A DNA stretch of 64,000 nt from an uncultured Clostridia bacterium (GTDB lineage Bacteria > Bacillota > Clostridia > Oscillospirales > Acutalibacteraceae). Shown piece after piece: positions 37,089 to 47,588 of this stretch. Position numbers and translations under genes: made by a program. A model generated the notes under the pieces. The model saw only the letters and a program-made list of their open reading frames with translations, searched no databases and was not told the origin of the DNA. Position 1 is the stretch's first letter; each line of letters begins with the position of its first letter. The stretch is from assembly GCA_947627345.1 (NCBI GenBank), contig CANQVS010000003.1, forward strand, positions 1-64,000, read 5' to 3'.

Positions 37089-38846
37089 TTATTCAACATC
37101 CTGTAAAGCGTCGTATCCCTCTTCTCCTGTACGAACCTTTACTACGTTCTCAACGTCATATACGAATATCTTACCGTCACCGATATGACCTGTGTAAAGC
37201 GCTTTCTTGGCTGTTTCAATTACACTGCTTACAGGCACCTTGCTGACAACGATTTCAACCTGTACCTTAGGAAGCAGATTAGCCTCAATCTGTACTCCAC
37301 GGTAATACTCGGGCTTACCCTTCTGGATACCGCAACCGAGAACGTGAGATACCGTCATACCCGTGATACCTATATTCATCATAGCTGTCTTTAATGTTTC
37401 AAGCTTAGACTCTTTACATACAATTTCAATCTTAGTAAACTTAGGCGTACCCTCGTCGAAAGTCGGAACCTTCTTAATCGGTACAGCATCAGCGACAGGA
37501 ATATCACCGTTTACAACAACGGGAGCCACTCCCTCCTCGATATATTCGGGAGCCATAGCGAAGCCTGCGTACGCGGACGGCATACCGTGCTCTGTAGAAT
37601 CAAGTCCTGTAATTTCTTCTTCACGGGAAACACGGAGACCGACAATCTTCTTGATTAATAAGAATGAAATTGTAATTGTAACCGCTGTCCACGCAGCAAC
37701 TGAAACAAATCCTACAAACTGTAAGCCTAAGAGTTCAAAACCTCCGCCGTAGAATAAACCTACAAGCTTTTCTCCCGAAGCGTTAGCGATTGAATATCCG
37801 GGAGCCGTATCCGTAGCAAATAATCCTACCGCAAGAGTACCCCAGATACCGTTCATCATATGAACAGCAACTGCTCCGACAGGGTCGTCAATGTGAAGCT
37901 TATAGTCGAGGAACCATACTCCGAATACTACAAGCAAGCCTGCAACGATACCGATTATAACAGCGCCCAAAGCGTCGGTTACATCACAGGGAGCGGTAAT
38001 AGCAACCAGACCCGCAAGCGACGCGTTAAGACACATACTAACGTCGGGTTTACCGTATTTAATCCAAGTGAATATCATACAGGTTACAGTAGCCAAAGCG
38101 GGAGATACGGTAGTTGTCAGAAAGATTGAACCGAGCTGTTCAACCGAAGTTGCTGCAGCGCCGTTAAATCCGTACCAGCCGAGCCACAGAATAAATACAC
38201 CTAAAGCTCCCAAAGCAATGTTATGACCAGGAAAAGCTCCAACTTTAATAACCTTGCCGTTTTTATCTCTCTTAAATTTACCAATACGTGCGCCTAAAAT
38301 CTTTGCGCCGATTAAAGCGGAGATACCGCCTACCATATGGATAGCGCAGGAACCGGCGAAATCGTGGAAACCGATTTGGCTGAGCCAGCCGCCGCCCCAA
38401 ATCCAGTGAGCCTCAATCGGGTAGATAAGAGCGGAAATAACGCCTGAATAGATACAATACGATAAGAATTTTGTTCTCTCCGCCATTGCGCCCGAAACGA
38501 TTGTAGCGGTTGTAGCGCAGAACACAAGGTTAAACACAAAGCTCGAAAAATCAAAATTCGCGTACGATGTAAATAAATCAAATCCCGGCTGGCCTATAAA
38601 ACCTACAAGGTCCTCGCCCATAAGCAAGCTAAAACCGATGATAATAAACGTTACCGTACCGATACAGAAGTCCATAAGGTTCTTCATAATAATGTTACCG
38701 GTGTTTTTAGCTCTTGTAAAACCTGCTTCAACCATCGCAAAGCCTGCCTGCATCCAGAATACCAAGGCGGCTCCGATTAGAAACCATACAGCAAAAAGCT
38801 GTTCTGACGTAGCTTGTGTGACAAGCTCTTTAATTGCCTCGTTCAT
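37089..38846 (-). CDS. amt: Ammonium transporter with C-terminal fused PII (GlnK-like) domain
   Basis: Amt core (QAGFAMVEAGFTRAKNT, DFAGSCAIHMVGG); C-terminal KIEIVCKESKLETLKTAMMNIGITGMTVSHVLGCGIQKG...PKVQVEIVV PII domain. SD AAGGAG before ATG 38846. Confidence 0.93.
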   Translation of the reverse strand: MNEAIKELVTQATSEQLFAVWFLIGAALVFWMQAGFAMVEAGFTRAKNTGNIIMKNLMDFCIGTVTFIIIGFSLLMGEDLVGFIGQPGFDLFTSYANFDFSSFVFNLVFCATTATIVSGAMAERTKFLSYCIYSGVISALIYPIEAHWIWGGGWLSQIGFHDFAGSCAIHMVGGISALIGAKILGARIGKFKRDKNGKVIKVGAFPGHNIALGALGVFILWLGWYGFNGAAATSVEQLGSIFLTTTVSPALATVTCMIFTWIKYGKPDVSMCLNASLAGLVAITAPCDVTDALGAVIIGIVAGLLVVFGVWFLDYKLHIDDPVGAVAVHMMNGIWGTLAVGLFATDTAPGYSIANASGEKLVGLFYGGGFELLGLQFVGFVSVAAWTAVTITISFLLIKKIVGLRVSREEEITGLDSTEHGMPSAYAGFAMAPEYIEEGVAPVVVNGDIPVADAVPIKKVPTFDEGTPKFTKIEIVCKESKLETLKTAMMNIGITGMTVSHVLGCGIQKGKPEYYRGVQIEANLLPKVQVEIVVSKVPVSSVIETAKKALYTGHIGDGKIFVYDVENVVKVRTGEEGYDALQDVE

Positions 38847-38882
38847 ACAAATCAACTCCTTAAAATTACCTTTAAATTAAAA

Positions 38883-38916
38883 CAAGCTCTGCTTTGCTCG
38901 CAAGGAGCAGAGCTTG
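38883..38916 (-). terminator. Intrinsic terminator/attenuator upstream of amt
   Basis: Minus strand CAAGCTCTGC ... GCAGAGCTTG followed by TTTTAATTT. Confidence 0.75.
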
Positions 38917-38927
38917 CGAACGATTGT

Positions 38928-39042
38928 AACCTGCGCAGGGAGCGTTAGCTCCTCAGGGTTTCTGCGGGGGATTATATCCCACCGCTGAAAGTCTGATATG
39001 TTCCCCGCCTAAAAGGCGGGGTGGGACATCTGCGCTTAGGTT
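38928..39042 (-). ncRNA. Candidate structured leader RNA (multibranched, three hairpins closed by a P1 stem) upstream of amt
   Basis: Minus strand P1 AACCT-aa-GCGCAG / CTGCGC-AGGTT; H1 CCCCGCC/GGCGGGG; H2 TTTCaGCGGtGGGAT/ATCCCCCGCaGAAA; H3 GGAGC/GCTCC. Confidence 0.65.
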
Positions 39043-39058
39043 ATATATTACTGAAATA

Positions 39059-41152
39059 TTAAACCCCGAATAAAAGTTCGCTGTAGGACGGATACGGCCA
39101 GTATTCAGCGGAGGTTATTTCCTCCATACTGTCGCCGACAGCTCTTAACTCCTGCATTTTCTCAAATACAACCTCCCTGAAATAAGTAGCGTATTTAAGA
39201 TTATCATCGCTGTACTGATGTGCGCCGTCAACAGCCTTTTTAAGCTCCTCGGTCTTTTTAACAAAGTCGACAAGCTTATATGAAAGGCTTGTAATCAACT
39301 CCTCCTCAACCGAGGTCGGAATAGCCGAATTGAGCGACTTCTTGGAAAGCGCGGTATCTGTAAGCTCTTTTACAAATGCCGAAACAGCGGGAGTAATATC
39401 TTTATTAGCCATACTAATCATAGTGAGCGCCTCGATATTAAGCTGTTTTGCGTATGTTTCAAGGTCAATCTCATAGCGCGCTTTAAGTTCCTCTTTCGAG
39501 CAAATTTTATTCTTCACAAAAAGATTGATATTCTTTTCTGACATAAAGTGTGAGAGAGCCTCGGGCAATGATTTAAGATTAAGCAGTCCGCGTCTTTTTG
39601 CCTCCTCTACCCATTCGTCAGCATAGTTATCGCCGTTAAATATGATATTCTGATGTTCCGTAAAGGTTTTCTTAATAAGAGCGGTAACCGCGCTGTCCAT
39701 ATCCTTTGAGTCTTTAAGTTCATCATAAAACTCTGAAAGTTCCTCGGCAACCATTGTATTAAGCATATAGTTAGGACAAGCGATATTCAAAGATGAACCG
39801 AGCGCTCTGAATTCAAATTTATTACCCGTAAACGCGAACGGCGACGTACGGTTACGGTCTGACGTGTCTTTCTTAAAGTCGGCAAGCACCTCAACGCCTG
39901 TTTTCATTTTTGCCTTGCCTTGGCTTACGTACTCCGTATCATTAATAATAGACTGAACAAGCTCGCCGAGGTCATCGCCCAGATACATTGAAATAATCGC
40001 GGGAGGCGCCTCGTTAGCTCCTAAACGGTGGTCGTTACCTGCGGAGGCAACCGTAATTCTAAGTAAATCCTGATACTCATGGACCGCCTTAACAACCGCC
40101 GCAAGGAAAAGCTGAAACTGAAGATTGTTTTCGGGGTGCTTTCCTGGGTTGAGAAGATTTTCGCCCGTATTCGTTGAAATTGACCAGTTATTATGTTTAC
40201 CGCTGCCGTTGACGCCCGCGAACGGCTTTTCGTGAAGCAGGCACACGAGATTATGTCTTTCGGCAACCTTTTGCATAATTTCCATTGTAAGTTCATTATG
40301 GTCGGTCGCAATATTTGAAGTTGAGAAAATCGGGGCAAGCTCGTGCTGTGAGGGAGCAACCTCATTGTGTTTTGTTTTCGCGAGAATACCGAGTTTCCAA
40401 AGCTCCTCGTCCAAATCTTTCATATATTCGGAAACTCTCGTTTTAATCGAACCGAAGTAATGGTCGTCAAGCTCCTGTCCTTTAGGTGCCATTGCTCCGA
40501 ACAGGGTTCTGCCCGTAAGCTTTAAATCCTCGCGCTGATTGTATAAATCTTTATCTATAAGAAAGTACTCCTGCTCAGGTCCTACTGTCGTCGCAACCCT
40601 TGTGACATCGGTTTTGCCGAGCAGATGAAGAATTTTTACTGCCTCTGTACTCAAACGCTCCATAGAACGCAAAAGCGGTGTTTTCTTATCTAATACTTCG
40701 CCTGTATAGGAACAGAACGCTGTCGGAATATAAAGCGAGCCGTCCTTTACAAAAGCCGGTGAAGTAGGGTCCCAAGTCGTATAGCCTCTCGCCTCAAAAG
40801 TGGCTCTGATACCTCCGCTCGGGAATGACGACGCGTCGGGTTCTCCCTTGATAAGTTCCTTGCCTGAAAATTCCATAATAACCTGACCGTCGCCCTGAGG
40901 TGCGATAAAGCTGTCGTGCTTTTCAGCGGTAACGCCCGTCATCGGCTGGAACCAGTGAGTAAAATGGGTACAGCCAAGCTCTACTGCCCAATCTTTCATA
41001 GCGTTTGCGACAACATTCGCAACGCTTATGTCGAGCGGTTCGCCGTTCTCGATGGTTTTCTTTAAAGCCTTATATGTAGCCTTGGGTAATCTTTCCTGCA
41101 TTACCTTGTCGTTGAAAACCATACTTCCGAAAATTTCGGGTACCTTCGTCAT
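39059..41152 (-). CDS. glnN: Glutamine synthetase type III
   Basis: About 700 aa; GSIII motifs [33 protein letters not shown] and [21 protein letters not shown]. Confidence 0.93.
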   Translation of the reverse strand: MTKVPEIFGSMVFNDKVMQERLPKATYKALKKTIENGEPLDISVANVVANAMKDWAVELGCTHFTHWFQPMTGVTAEKHDSFIAPQGDGQVIMEFSGKELIKGEPDASSFPSGGIRATFEARGYTTWDPTSPAFVKDGSLYIPTAFCSYTGEVLDKKTPLLRSMERLSTEAVKILHLLGKTDVTRVATTVGPEQEYFLIDKDLYNQREDLKLTGRTLFGAMAPKGQELDDHYFGSIKTRVSEYMKDLDEELWKLGILAKTKHNEVAPSQHELAPIFSTSNIATDHNELTMEIMQKVAERHNLVCLLHEKPFAGVNGSGKHNNWSISTNTGENLLNPGKHPENNLQFQLFLAAVVKAVHEYQDLLRITVASAGNDHRLGANEAPPAIISMYLGDDLGELVQSIINDTEYVSQGKAKMKTGVEVLADFKKDTSDRNRTSPFAFTGNKFEFRALGSSLNIACPNYMLNTMVAEELSEFYDELKDSKDMDSAVTALIKKTFTEHQNIIFNGDNYADEWVEEAKRRGLLNLKSLPEALSHFMSEKNINLFVKNKICSKEELKARYEIDLETYAKQLNIEALTMISMANKDITPAVSAFVKELTDTALSKKSLNSAIPTSVEEELITSLSYKLVDFVKKTEELKKAVDGAHQYSDDNLKYATYFREVVFEKMQELRAVGDSMEEITSAEYWPYPSYSELLFGV

Positions 41153-41187
41153 AATAATCTCTCCATTTCATAAATATTGATTATAAA

Positions 41188-41229
41188 GCAAAAGGGCGCC
41201 GTAAGCTCATAAGCTTACAGCGCCTTTGC
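41188..41229 (-). terminator. 5'-terminal GC-rich hairpin in the glnN leader
   Basis: Minus strand GCAAAGGCGCTGTAAGC ttatga GCTTACGGCGCCCTTTTGC followed by TTTATAATC. Confidence 0.6.
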
Positions 41230-41244
41230 TGTTTCAACAATGCC

Positions 41245-41273
41245 ATTATATTACCGAAATAACATTTTGTCAA
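41245..41273 (-). promoter_or_regulatory. Perfect SigA consensus promoter for glnN
   Basis: Minus strand TTGACA (41268-41273) - 17 nt - TATAAT (41245-41250). Confidence 0.85.
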
Positions 41274-41386
41274 TAGATTTTTGAAAGTTTTTTATTTTTT
41301 CTTGCAATTTATTTTTAAAATTAGCTTTAAATAAGCTTATTTTTTGGATTTTTTGAAATTTATTTTTATAATGTTGCAATTTTCTA

Positions 41387-41416
41387 TTGACAAATTTACA
41401 CTCTTGCCTGTATAAT
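41387..41416 (+). promoter_or_regulatory. SigA consensus promoter for gltB
   Basis: TTGACA - 18 nt - TATAAT, 50 nt upstream of the gltB ATG. Confidence 0.8.
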
Positions 41417-41466
41417 ACTAATGTATTATTAACCCGCTAAAGGGGATTTTGAAAGGAAGATATACA

Positions 41467-44400
41467 ATGCAGACTAAAGGCTTGTACTCCCCCGAATTTG
41501 AACACGATAACTGCGGAATAGGAGCCGTTGTCAATATAAAGGGAATAAAATCCCACGACACGGTAAGCAACGCTCTTACGATTGTAGAAACCCTGGAGCA
41601 CCGCGCAGGAAAGGACGCAGAGGGAAAAACAGGAGACGGAGTCGGTATACTCCTCCAAATTTCACATAAATTTTTTAAAAAAGAAGCTAAAAAGCTTGGA
41701 ATAGAACTTCCGAGAGAACGCGACTATGCTGTAGGAATGTTCTTCTTCCCTCAAAACGAGCTTGCCAGAAATCAAGCTAAAAAAATGTTCGAGATTATCG
41801 CACAAAAGGAGGGCCTTACAATTTTAGGCTGGAGAGACGTTCCCTCAAACAACTCGGTAATCGGAAAGCGCGCTCTCGACTGTATGCCGTATATTCAGCA
41901 ATGCTTTATTAAACGTCCGCAGTCAGCGGCAAGAGGACTTGACTTTGACCGCAGACTTTATGTAGCAAGACGTATATTTGAACAGAGTAACGAGGACACA
42001 TATGTTGTATCACTCTCGAGCAGGACTATAGTATATAAAGGTATGTTCTTAGTAGGAGATTTAAGACTTTTCTTTACGGATTTGCAAAGTCCCGACTTTG
42101 AGTCGGCTATCGCCCTGGTTCACTCGCGTTTTTCAACAAACACATTCCCCAGCTGGCAAAAAGCGCACCCGAACAGAATGATTGTGCATAACGGAGAAAT
42201 CAATACAATCCGCGGAAACGCCGATAAAATGCTTGCGCGCGAGGAAACTATGCGCTCCGAACATCTTAAAGGCGATTTGGACAAGGTTATTCCCGTTGTC
42301 AATGCAGAGGGTTCGGACTCCGCTATGTTGGATAACACCCTTGAATTTCTCGTGATGAGCGGTATGGATTTACCGCTTGCGGTTATGATTACAATTCCCG
42401 AGCCGTGGGATAACAACAACACAATGAGCCGTAAAAAAAGAGATTTTTACCAATATTACGCGACAATGATGGAGCCGTGGGACGGCCCCGCGTCCATTCT
42501 TTTTTCCGACGGAGATATTATGGGTGCCGTGCTTGACAGGAACGGACTCAGACCGTCGAGATATTATATTACCGATGACGGAAATCTTATACTTTCTTCC
42601 GAGGTCGGAGCGCTCGTAATTCCCGATGAAAAAATTGTGGTCAAGGAAAGGCTCCGCCCGGGTAAAATGTTGCTCGTAGATACGGTTAAGGGACGGCTTA
42701 TCGACGACGATGAAATAAAGGAATATTACGCGTCAAAACAACCTTACGGTGAGTGGCTTGACACAAACCTTGTACAGCTTAAAAACCTTAAAATACCAAA
42801 CGCTAAAGTTGAGGAACACCACCGCGACGAAAGGAAAAGACTGCAAAAGGCTTTCGGCTACACCTATGAGGACGTTATGACATCTATTCTTCCGATGGCT
42901 CAAAACGGAAGCGAGTCAATCTCGGCTATGGGAACGGACAGTCCTTTAGCGGTTCTTTCAAAGGAGCCTCAACCGCTGTTCAATTATTTCAAGCAGATGT
43001 TCGCGCAGGTTACAAATCCTCCGATTGACGCAATAAGAGAAGAAATAGTAACCTCTACAACTATCTACATAGGAGAGGACGGAAATATTCTCGAAGAAAA
43101 GCCCGAAAACTGCAAGGTTATAAAGGTACATAACCCCATTCTGACATCAACCGATATTTTAAAGCTGAAGAATATGCAAATTCCCGGCTTTAAGGTTGCG
43201 GTAATTCCAATGTTGTATTATAAAAATACAAGGCTCTCAAAGGCGATAAAAAGATTATTTATCGAGGCGGATAAGGCGCTCGGCGACGGCGCAAATATAC
43301 TTATTCTATCCGACAGAGGCGTTGACGAAAACCACCTCGCTATCCCCTCACTGCTCGCAGTTTCCGCGCTTCATCAACACCTTGTCGTAACAAAAAAGCG
43401 CACATCTTTAGCGATGATTTTGGAGAGCGGAGAGCCGAGAGAGGTACATCACTTTGCAACTCTCTTGGGCTACGGCGCAAGCGCGATTAACCCGTATCTG
43501 GCGCAGGAAACTATCCACGAGCTTATTCACGATGATTTACTTGACAAAGACTACTACGCCGCCGTAAACGACTACAACGACGCAGTTCTTCACGGTATAG
43601 TTAAAATTGCCTCAAAAATGGGAATTTCCACCATTCAATCTTATCAAGGCTCGCAGATTTTCGAGGCGGTAGGTTTAAGCGAGGAGCTTGTAAACGAATA
43701 CTTTACAAATACCGTAACAAGAATCGGCGGAATTAATATCAAGGATATTGAGGACAATGTGGAAAATCTGCATACTGCCGCTTTTGACCCTCTCGGACTA
43801 ACCAACACGACCGAGCTTTCCTCGCGCGGAAGTCACAAATTCCGCAGCGGTAAGGAAGAACACCTGTATAATCCAAAGACTATTCATCTTCTTCAGACCG
43901 CGACAAGAACCAACAACTACGATTTATACAAGCAGTATTCTAAGCATATTGAAGAAGAACTCGATACAGTAAATATCAGAGGACTTTTAGACTTTAATTA
44001 CGCTGAAAAACCGATTCCTCTCGATGAAGTTGAAAGCGCTGAAAGCATTGTCAGACGTTTTAAGACGGGAGCTATGTCCTACGGCTCAATCTCGCAGGAG
44101 GCTCACGAGGCTCTGGCAATAGCTATGAACAGACTACACGGAAAATCCAATTCAGGCGAGGGCGGTGAAAGCGAAGAAAGGCTCGCTACAAAGGGAAAGA
44201 AAAACAACAGCTGTTCGGCGATTAAGCAGGTTGCGTCGGGCAGGTTCGGCGTCACATCCGAATACCTCAATTCCGCTGATGAAATTCAAATTAAAATGGC
44301 TCAGGGCGCAAAGCCCGGCGAGGGAGGTCATCTTCCCGGACAAAAGGTTTATCCGTGGATTGCAAAGACGCGTCACTCCACACCGGGAGTATCTCTTATA

Positions 44401-45984
44401 TCCCCTCCCCCTCACCACGACATTTATTCAATCGAGGATTTAGCACAGCTTATATATGATTTGAAGAATGCCAACGACAACGCGAGAATTTCGGTAAAGC
44501 TCGTTTCCGAGGCAGGAGTAGGCACGGTTGCCGCAGGCGTTGCAAAGGCGGGCGCAGGAGTAATTCTTATCTCGGGATATGACGGCGGTACAGGCGCCGC
44601 TCCGAGAAATTCGATATACAATGCGGGTCTTCCGTGGGAATTAGGTCTTGCGGAAGCGCATCAGACACTTATATCAAACGACCTTAGAAACAAGGTTGTA
44701 ATCGAAACCGATGGTAAGCTTATGACGGGCCGAGATGTCGCTGTCGCGGCTATTCTCGGGGCGGAGGAGTTCGGATTTGCAACGGCTCCGCTCGTAACTC
44801 TCGGCTGCGCGATGATGAGAGTTTGTAATCTTGATACCTGTCCGTTCGGCGTTGCGACACAAAACCCAGAGCTTAGAAAACGCTTTATGGGCAAGCCTGA
44901 ATATGTAGTTAACTTTATGCTTTTTGTCGCAAATGAACTCAGGGAATATATGTCTAAATTAGGCGTTAGAACGCTTGACGAGTTAGTCGGCAGAAACGAC
45001 CTTTTAAAGGTTAAAGATAATCTTTCAGAACGGGAAAAGAAAGTTGATTTAAGCAAAATTCTCTATTCAGCGGAAAATGAGAAAATTGAGTATAATAACA
45101 AAAATACATTCGACTTTAAGCTTAAAGAAACTCCCGATGAGAATCTGATTAAGGAGCTTTCCACGGCATTTAAAAACAAAAAGCCGAAGAAAATTACCAT
45201 TGACGTTAAAAATACGGACCGCTCGCTCGGAACGAGAACGGGTTCGGAAATCACAAAGAATTTCGGTACCTCTTTAAGCGAGGACACCTACAAAATTGTG
45301 TGTAACGGCTCGGGAGGTCAAAGTTTCGGCGCATTTATTCCGAACGGTCTGACTCTTGAACTTATAGGCGACAGCAACGACTACTTTGGAAAGGGACTTT
45401 CGGGCGGTAAGCTTGTAATCTATCCGCCGAAAAACTCAAAGTTTAAAGCCGAAGAAAACATCATTATCGGTAACGTAGCGCTCTATGGAGCCACAAGCGG
45501 TAAGGCGTTTATAAACGGAGTAGCGGGCGAACGTTTCTGCGTGCGTAATTCAGGCGCTACGGCGGTAGTTGAGGGCGTTGGCGACCACGGATGCGAATAT
45601 ATGACAGGCGGTAAAGTTGTGATACTCGGCTCAACGGGCAAAAATTTTGCCGCGGGAATGTCGGGCGGAGTAGCGTACGTTTTAGACGAGGACAGGGATT
45701 TATACACAAGGCTCAACAAGGAGCTTGTTTATTTCTCCGAGGTCAGCGAAAAATACGAAATCGCCGAGCTGAAAAGCTTAATTGAGGAGCATTTTAAAGC
45801 AACAGGCTCTCAAAAGGCTAAACGTATTTTGGACGATTTTGACGAGTATCTTCCGAAATTCAAGCGTATTATTCCTCACGACTACAAGAGAATGATGTCC
45901 GCAATCGCTGAAAACGAAGAAAAAGGCCTTGACCGAGAGCAAGCGAAAATCGAAGCCTTTTATCAGATAATCAATAATAAATAA
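41467..45984 (+). CDS. gltB: Glutamate synthase large subunit
   Basis: N-terminal CGIGAVVNIKG (Ntn amidotransferase cysteine), FMN domain, C-terminal GXGXG repeat domain; SD gaaaggaag. Confidence 0.95.
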   Translation: MQTKGLYSPEFEHDNCGIGAVVNIKGIKSHDTVSNALTIVETLEHRAGKDAEGKTGDGVGILLQISHKFFKKEAKKLGIELPRERDYAVGMFFFPQNELARNQAKKMFEIIAQKEGLTILGWRDVPSNNSVIGKRALDCMPYIQQCFIKRPQSAARGLDFDRRLYVARRIFEQSNEDTYVVSLSSRTIVYKGMFLVGDLRLFFTDLQSPDFESAIALVHSRFSTNTFPSWQKAHPNRMIVHNGEINTIRGNADKMLAREETMRSEHLKGDLDKVIPVVNAEGSDSAMLDNTLEFLVMSGMDLPLAVMITIPEPWDNNNTMSRKKRDFYQYYATMMEPWDGPASILFSDGDIMGAVLDRNGLRPSRYYITDDGNLILSSEVGALVIPDEKIVVKERLRPGKMLLVDTVKGRLIDDDEIKEYYASKQPYGEWLDTNLVQLKNLKIPNAKVEEHHRDERKRLQKAFGYTYEDVMTSILPMAQNGSESISAMGTDSPLAVLSKEPQPLFNYFKQMFAQVTNPPIDAIREEIVTSTTIYIGEDGNILEEKPENCKVIKVHNPILTSTDILKLKNMQIPGFKVAVIPMLYYKNTRLSKAIKRLFIEADKALGDGANILILSDRGVDENHLAIPSLLAVSALHQHLVVTKKRTSLAMILESGEPREVHHFATLLGYGASAINPYLAQETIHELIHDDLLDKDYYAAVNDYNDAVLHGIVKIASKMGISTIQSYQGSQIFEAVGLSEELVNEYFTNTVTRIGGINIKDIEDNVENLHTAAFDPLGLTNTTELSSRGSHKFRSGKEEHLYNPKTIHLLQTATRTNNYDLYKQYSKHIEEELDTVNIRGLLDFNYAEKPIPLDEVESAESIVRRFKTGAMSYGSISQEAHEALAIAMNRLHGKSNSGEGGESEERLATKGKKNNSCSAIKQVASGRFGVTSEYLNSADEIQIKMAQGAKPGEGGHLPGQKVYPWIAKTRHSTPGVSLISPPPHHDIYSIEDLAQLIYDLKNANDNARISVKLVSEAGVGTVAAGVAKAGAGVILISGYDGGTGAAPRNSIYNAGLPWELGLAEAHQTLISNDLRNKVVIETDGKLMTGRDVAVAAILGAEEFGFATAPLVTLGCAMMRVCNLDTCPFGVATQNPELRKRFMGKPEYVVNFMLFVANELREYMSKLGVRTLDELVGRNDLLKVKDNLSEREKKVDLSKILYSAENEKIEYNNKNTFDFKLKETPDENLIKELSTAFKNKKPKKITIDVKNTDRSLGTRTGSEITKNFGTSLSEDTYKIVCNGSGGQSFGAFIPNGLTLELIGDSNDYFGKGLSGGKLVIYPPKNSKFKAEENIIIGNVALYGATSGKAFINGVAGERFCVRNSGATAVVEGVGDHGCEYMTGGKVVILGSTGKNFAAGMSGGVAYVLDEDRDLYTRLNKELVYFSEVSEKYEIAELKSLIEEHFKATGSQKAKRILDDFDEYLPKFKRIIPHDYKRMMSAIAENEEKGLDREQAKIEAFYQIINNK

Positions 45985-45996
45985 GGAGGAGTCAAA

Positions 45997-47483
45997 ATGG
46001 GAAAACCGACAGGATTTTTGGAGTTCAACCGCGAGGACGCGAAAGCTTCATCCGTAAAAGAACGGATTAAAAACTACAACGAATTTCACACTCCTCTGTC
46101 TCACGATGAACAGAAAAAGCAAGCCTCGCGCTGTATGGAATGCGGAGTGCCGTTTTGTCAATCGGGAATGATGATAGGCTCTCTATGTACTCGGGCTGTC
46201 CGCTCAACAACCTTATCCCGGAGTGGAACGACCTCCTTTATAAAGACGCGTGGGAACAGGCATACCACAGATTAAAGCTGACAAACAGCTTTCCCGAATT
46301 CACATCAAGAGTTTGTCCCGCGTTGTGCGAAAAAGCCTGCACCTGCTCGGCTAACGGCGATGCGGTAACCGTAAGAGCAAACGAGTACAGCATTATTGAA
46401 AACGCGTATCTCGCAGGCTATGCTAAAGCAGACCCGCCCAAAGTGAGAACGGGCAAGAAAATTGCCGTTATCGGTTCGGGACCGTCGGGTCTTTCCGCTG
46501 CCGATATGCTGAACAGACGCGGTCACAGCGTAACCGTATTTGAGAGGAGCGACCGTGTAGGCGGACTTCTGATGTACGGAATACCGAATATGAAGCTTGA
46601 AAAAAGCATAATCGACCGAAAGGTTCAGATTATGAAAGAGGAAGGCGTCGAATTCAAGACGGGAGTAAATGTAGGAAAAGACATTACTGCCGACGAAATT
46701 ATGAAAGAATTTGACAGAGTTATCCTCGCCTGCGGAGCGTCAAACCCAAGGGACATTAAGGCTAAGGGCAGAGACGCCGAGGGAATTTACTTTGCGGTAG
46801 ACTTTCTGAAATCAACTACAAAATCCCTCCTCGACAACGGCTTAAAAGACGGTACATATATTTCAGCCAAGAATAAAAATGTTATTGTTATCGGAGGAGG
46901 CGACACAGGAAACGACTGCGTCGGAACGTGTGTAAGGCACAAAGCGAAATCCGTTACACAGCTTGAAATGATGCCGAAACTCCCCGATGAAAGAACCGAA
47001 GATAACCCGTGGCCCGAATACCCGAGAGTATCCAAAACCGATTACGGTCAGGAAGAGGCGATTGAGGTTTACGGCAAGGACCCGAGAGTGTATCAAACCA
47101 CAGTTAAAGAATTTGTCAAGGATAAAAACGGCAAACTGACAAGCGTTGTTCTCGTAAAGCTTAAGCCTGAAAAGGACGAAAAAACGGGCAGAATGGTGAT
47201 GACGGAAGTCAAAGGCTCCGAATACAGCGTAAAAGCCGAACTTGTTTTAATCGCCGCAGGTTTCCTCGGAAGTGAAAACTATGTGACAGACGCATTCAAG
47301 GTCAAAACCAACGCGCGTACCAACGTGGAAACGCCCCAAAACTCTCACAAAACGAACGTTGAAAATATTTTTACGGCAGGAGATATGCACAGGGGTCAGT
47401 CACTCGTAGTATGGGCGATACGCGAGGGCAGAGATGTCGCACGCGAGGTTGACGAAAATCTGATGGGATATACTAATCTTTAA
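45997..47483 (+). pseudogene. gltD: Glutamate synthase small subunit, interrupted by an apparent 2-nt frameshift at (CT)3, 46179-46184
   Basis: Frame 1 gives MGKPTGFLEFNRED...CMECGVPFCQSGMMIGS. The +2 frame then gives [23 protein letters not shown]... through intact GPSGLSAADMLNRRGH and GGGDTGNDCVG motifs. Confidence 0.85.
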
Positions 47484-47526
47484 ATAAAAACGCTTATTTA
47501 GTTTTTTATATTTTTGTTCCTTAAAA

Positions 47527-47563
47527 AAATTCCCTTTATGGTAAATACCATAGAGGGAATTTC
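47527..47563. terminator. Intergenic terminator between convergent genes
   Basis: AAATTCCCTTTATGGTA aa TACCATAGAGGGAATTT. Confidence 0.7.
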
Positions 47564-47588
47564 CGTTATTTGATTTTTAATGATGGAA

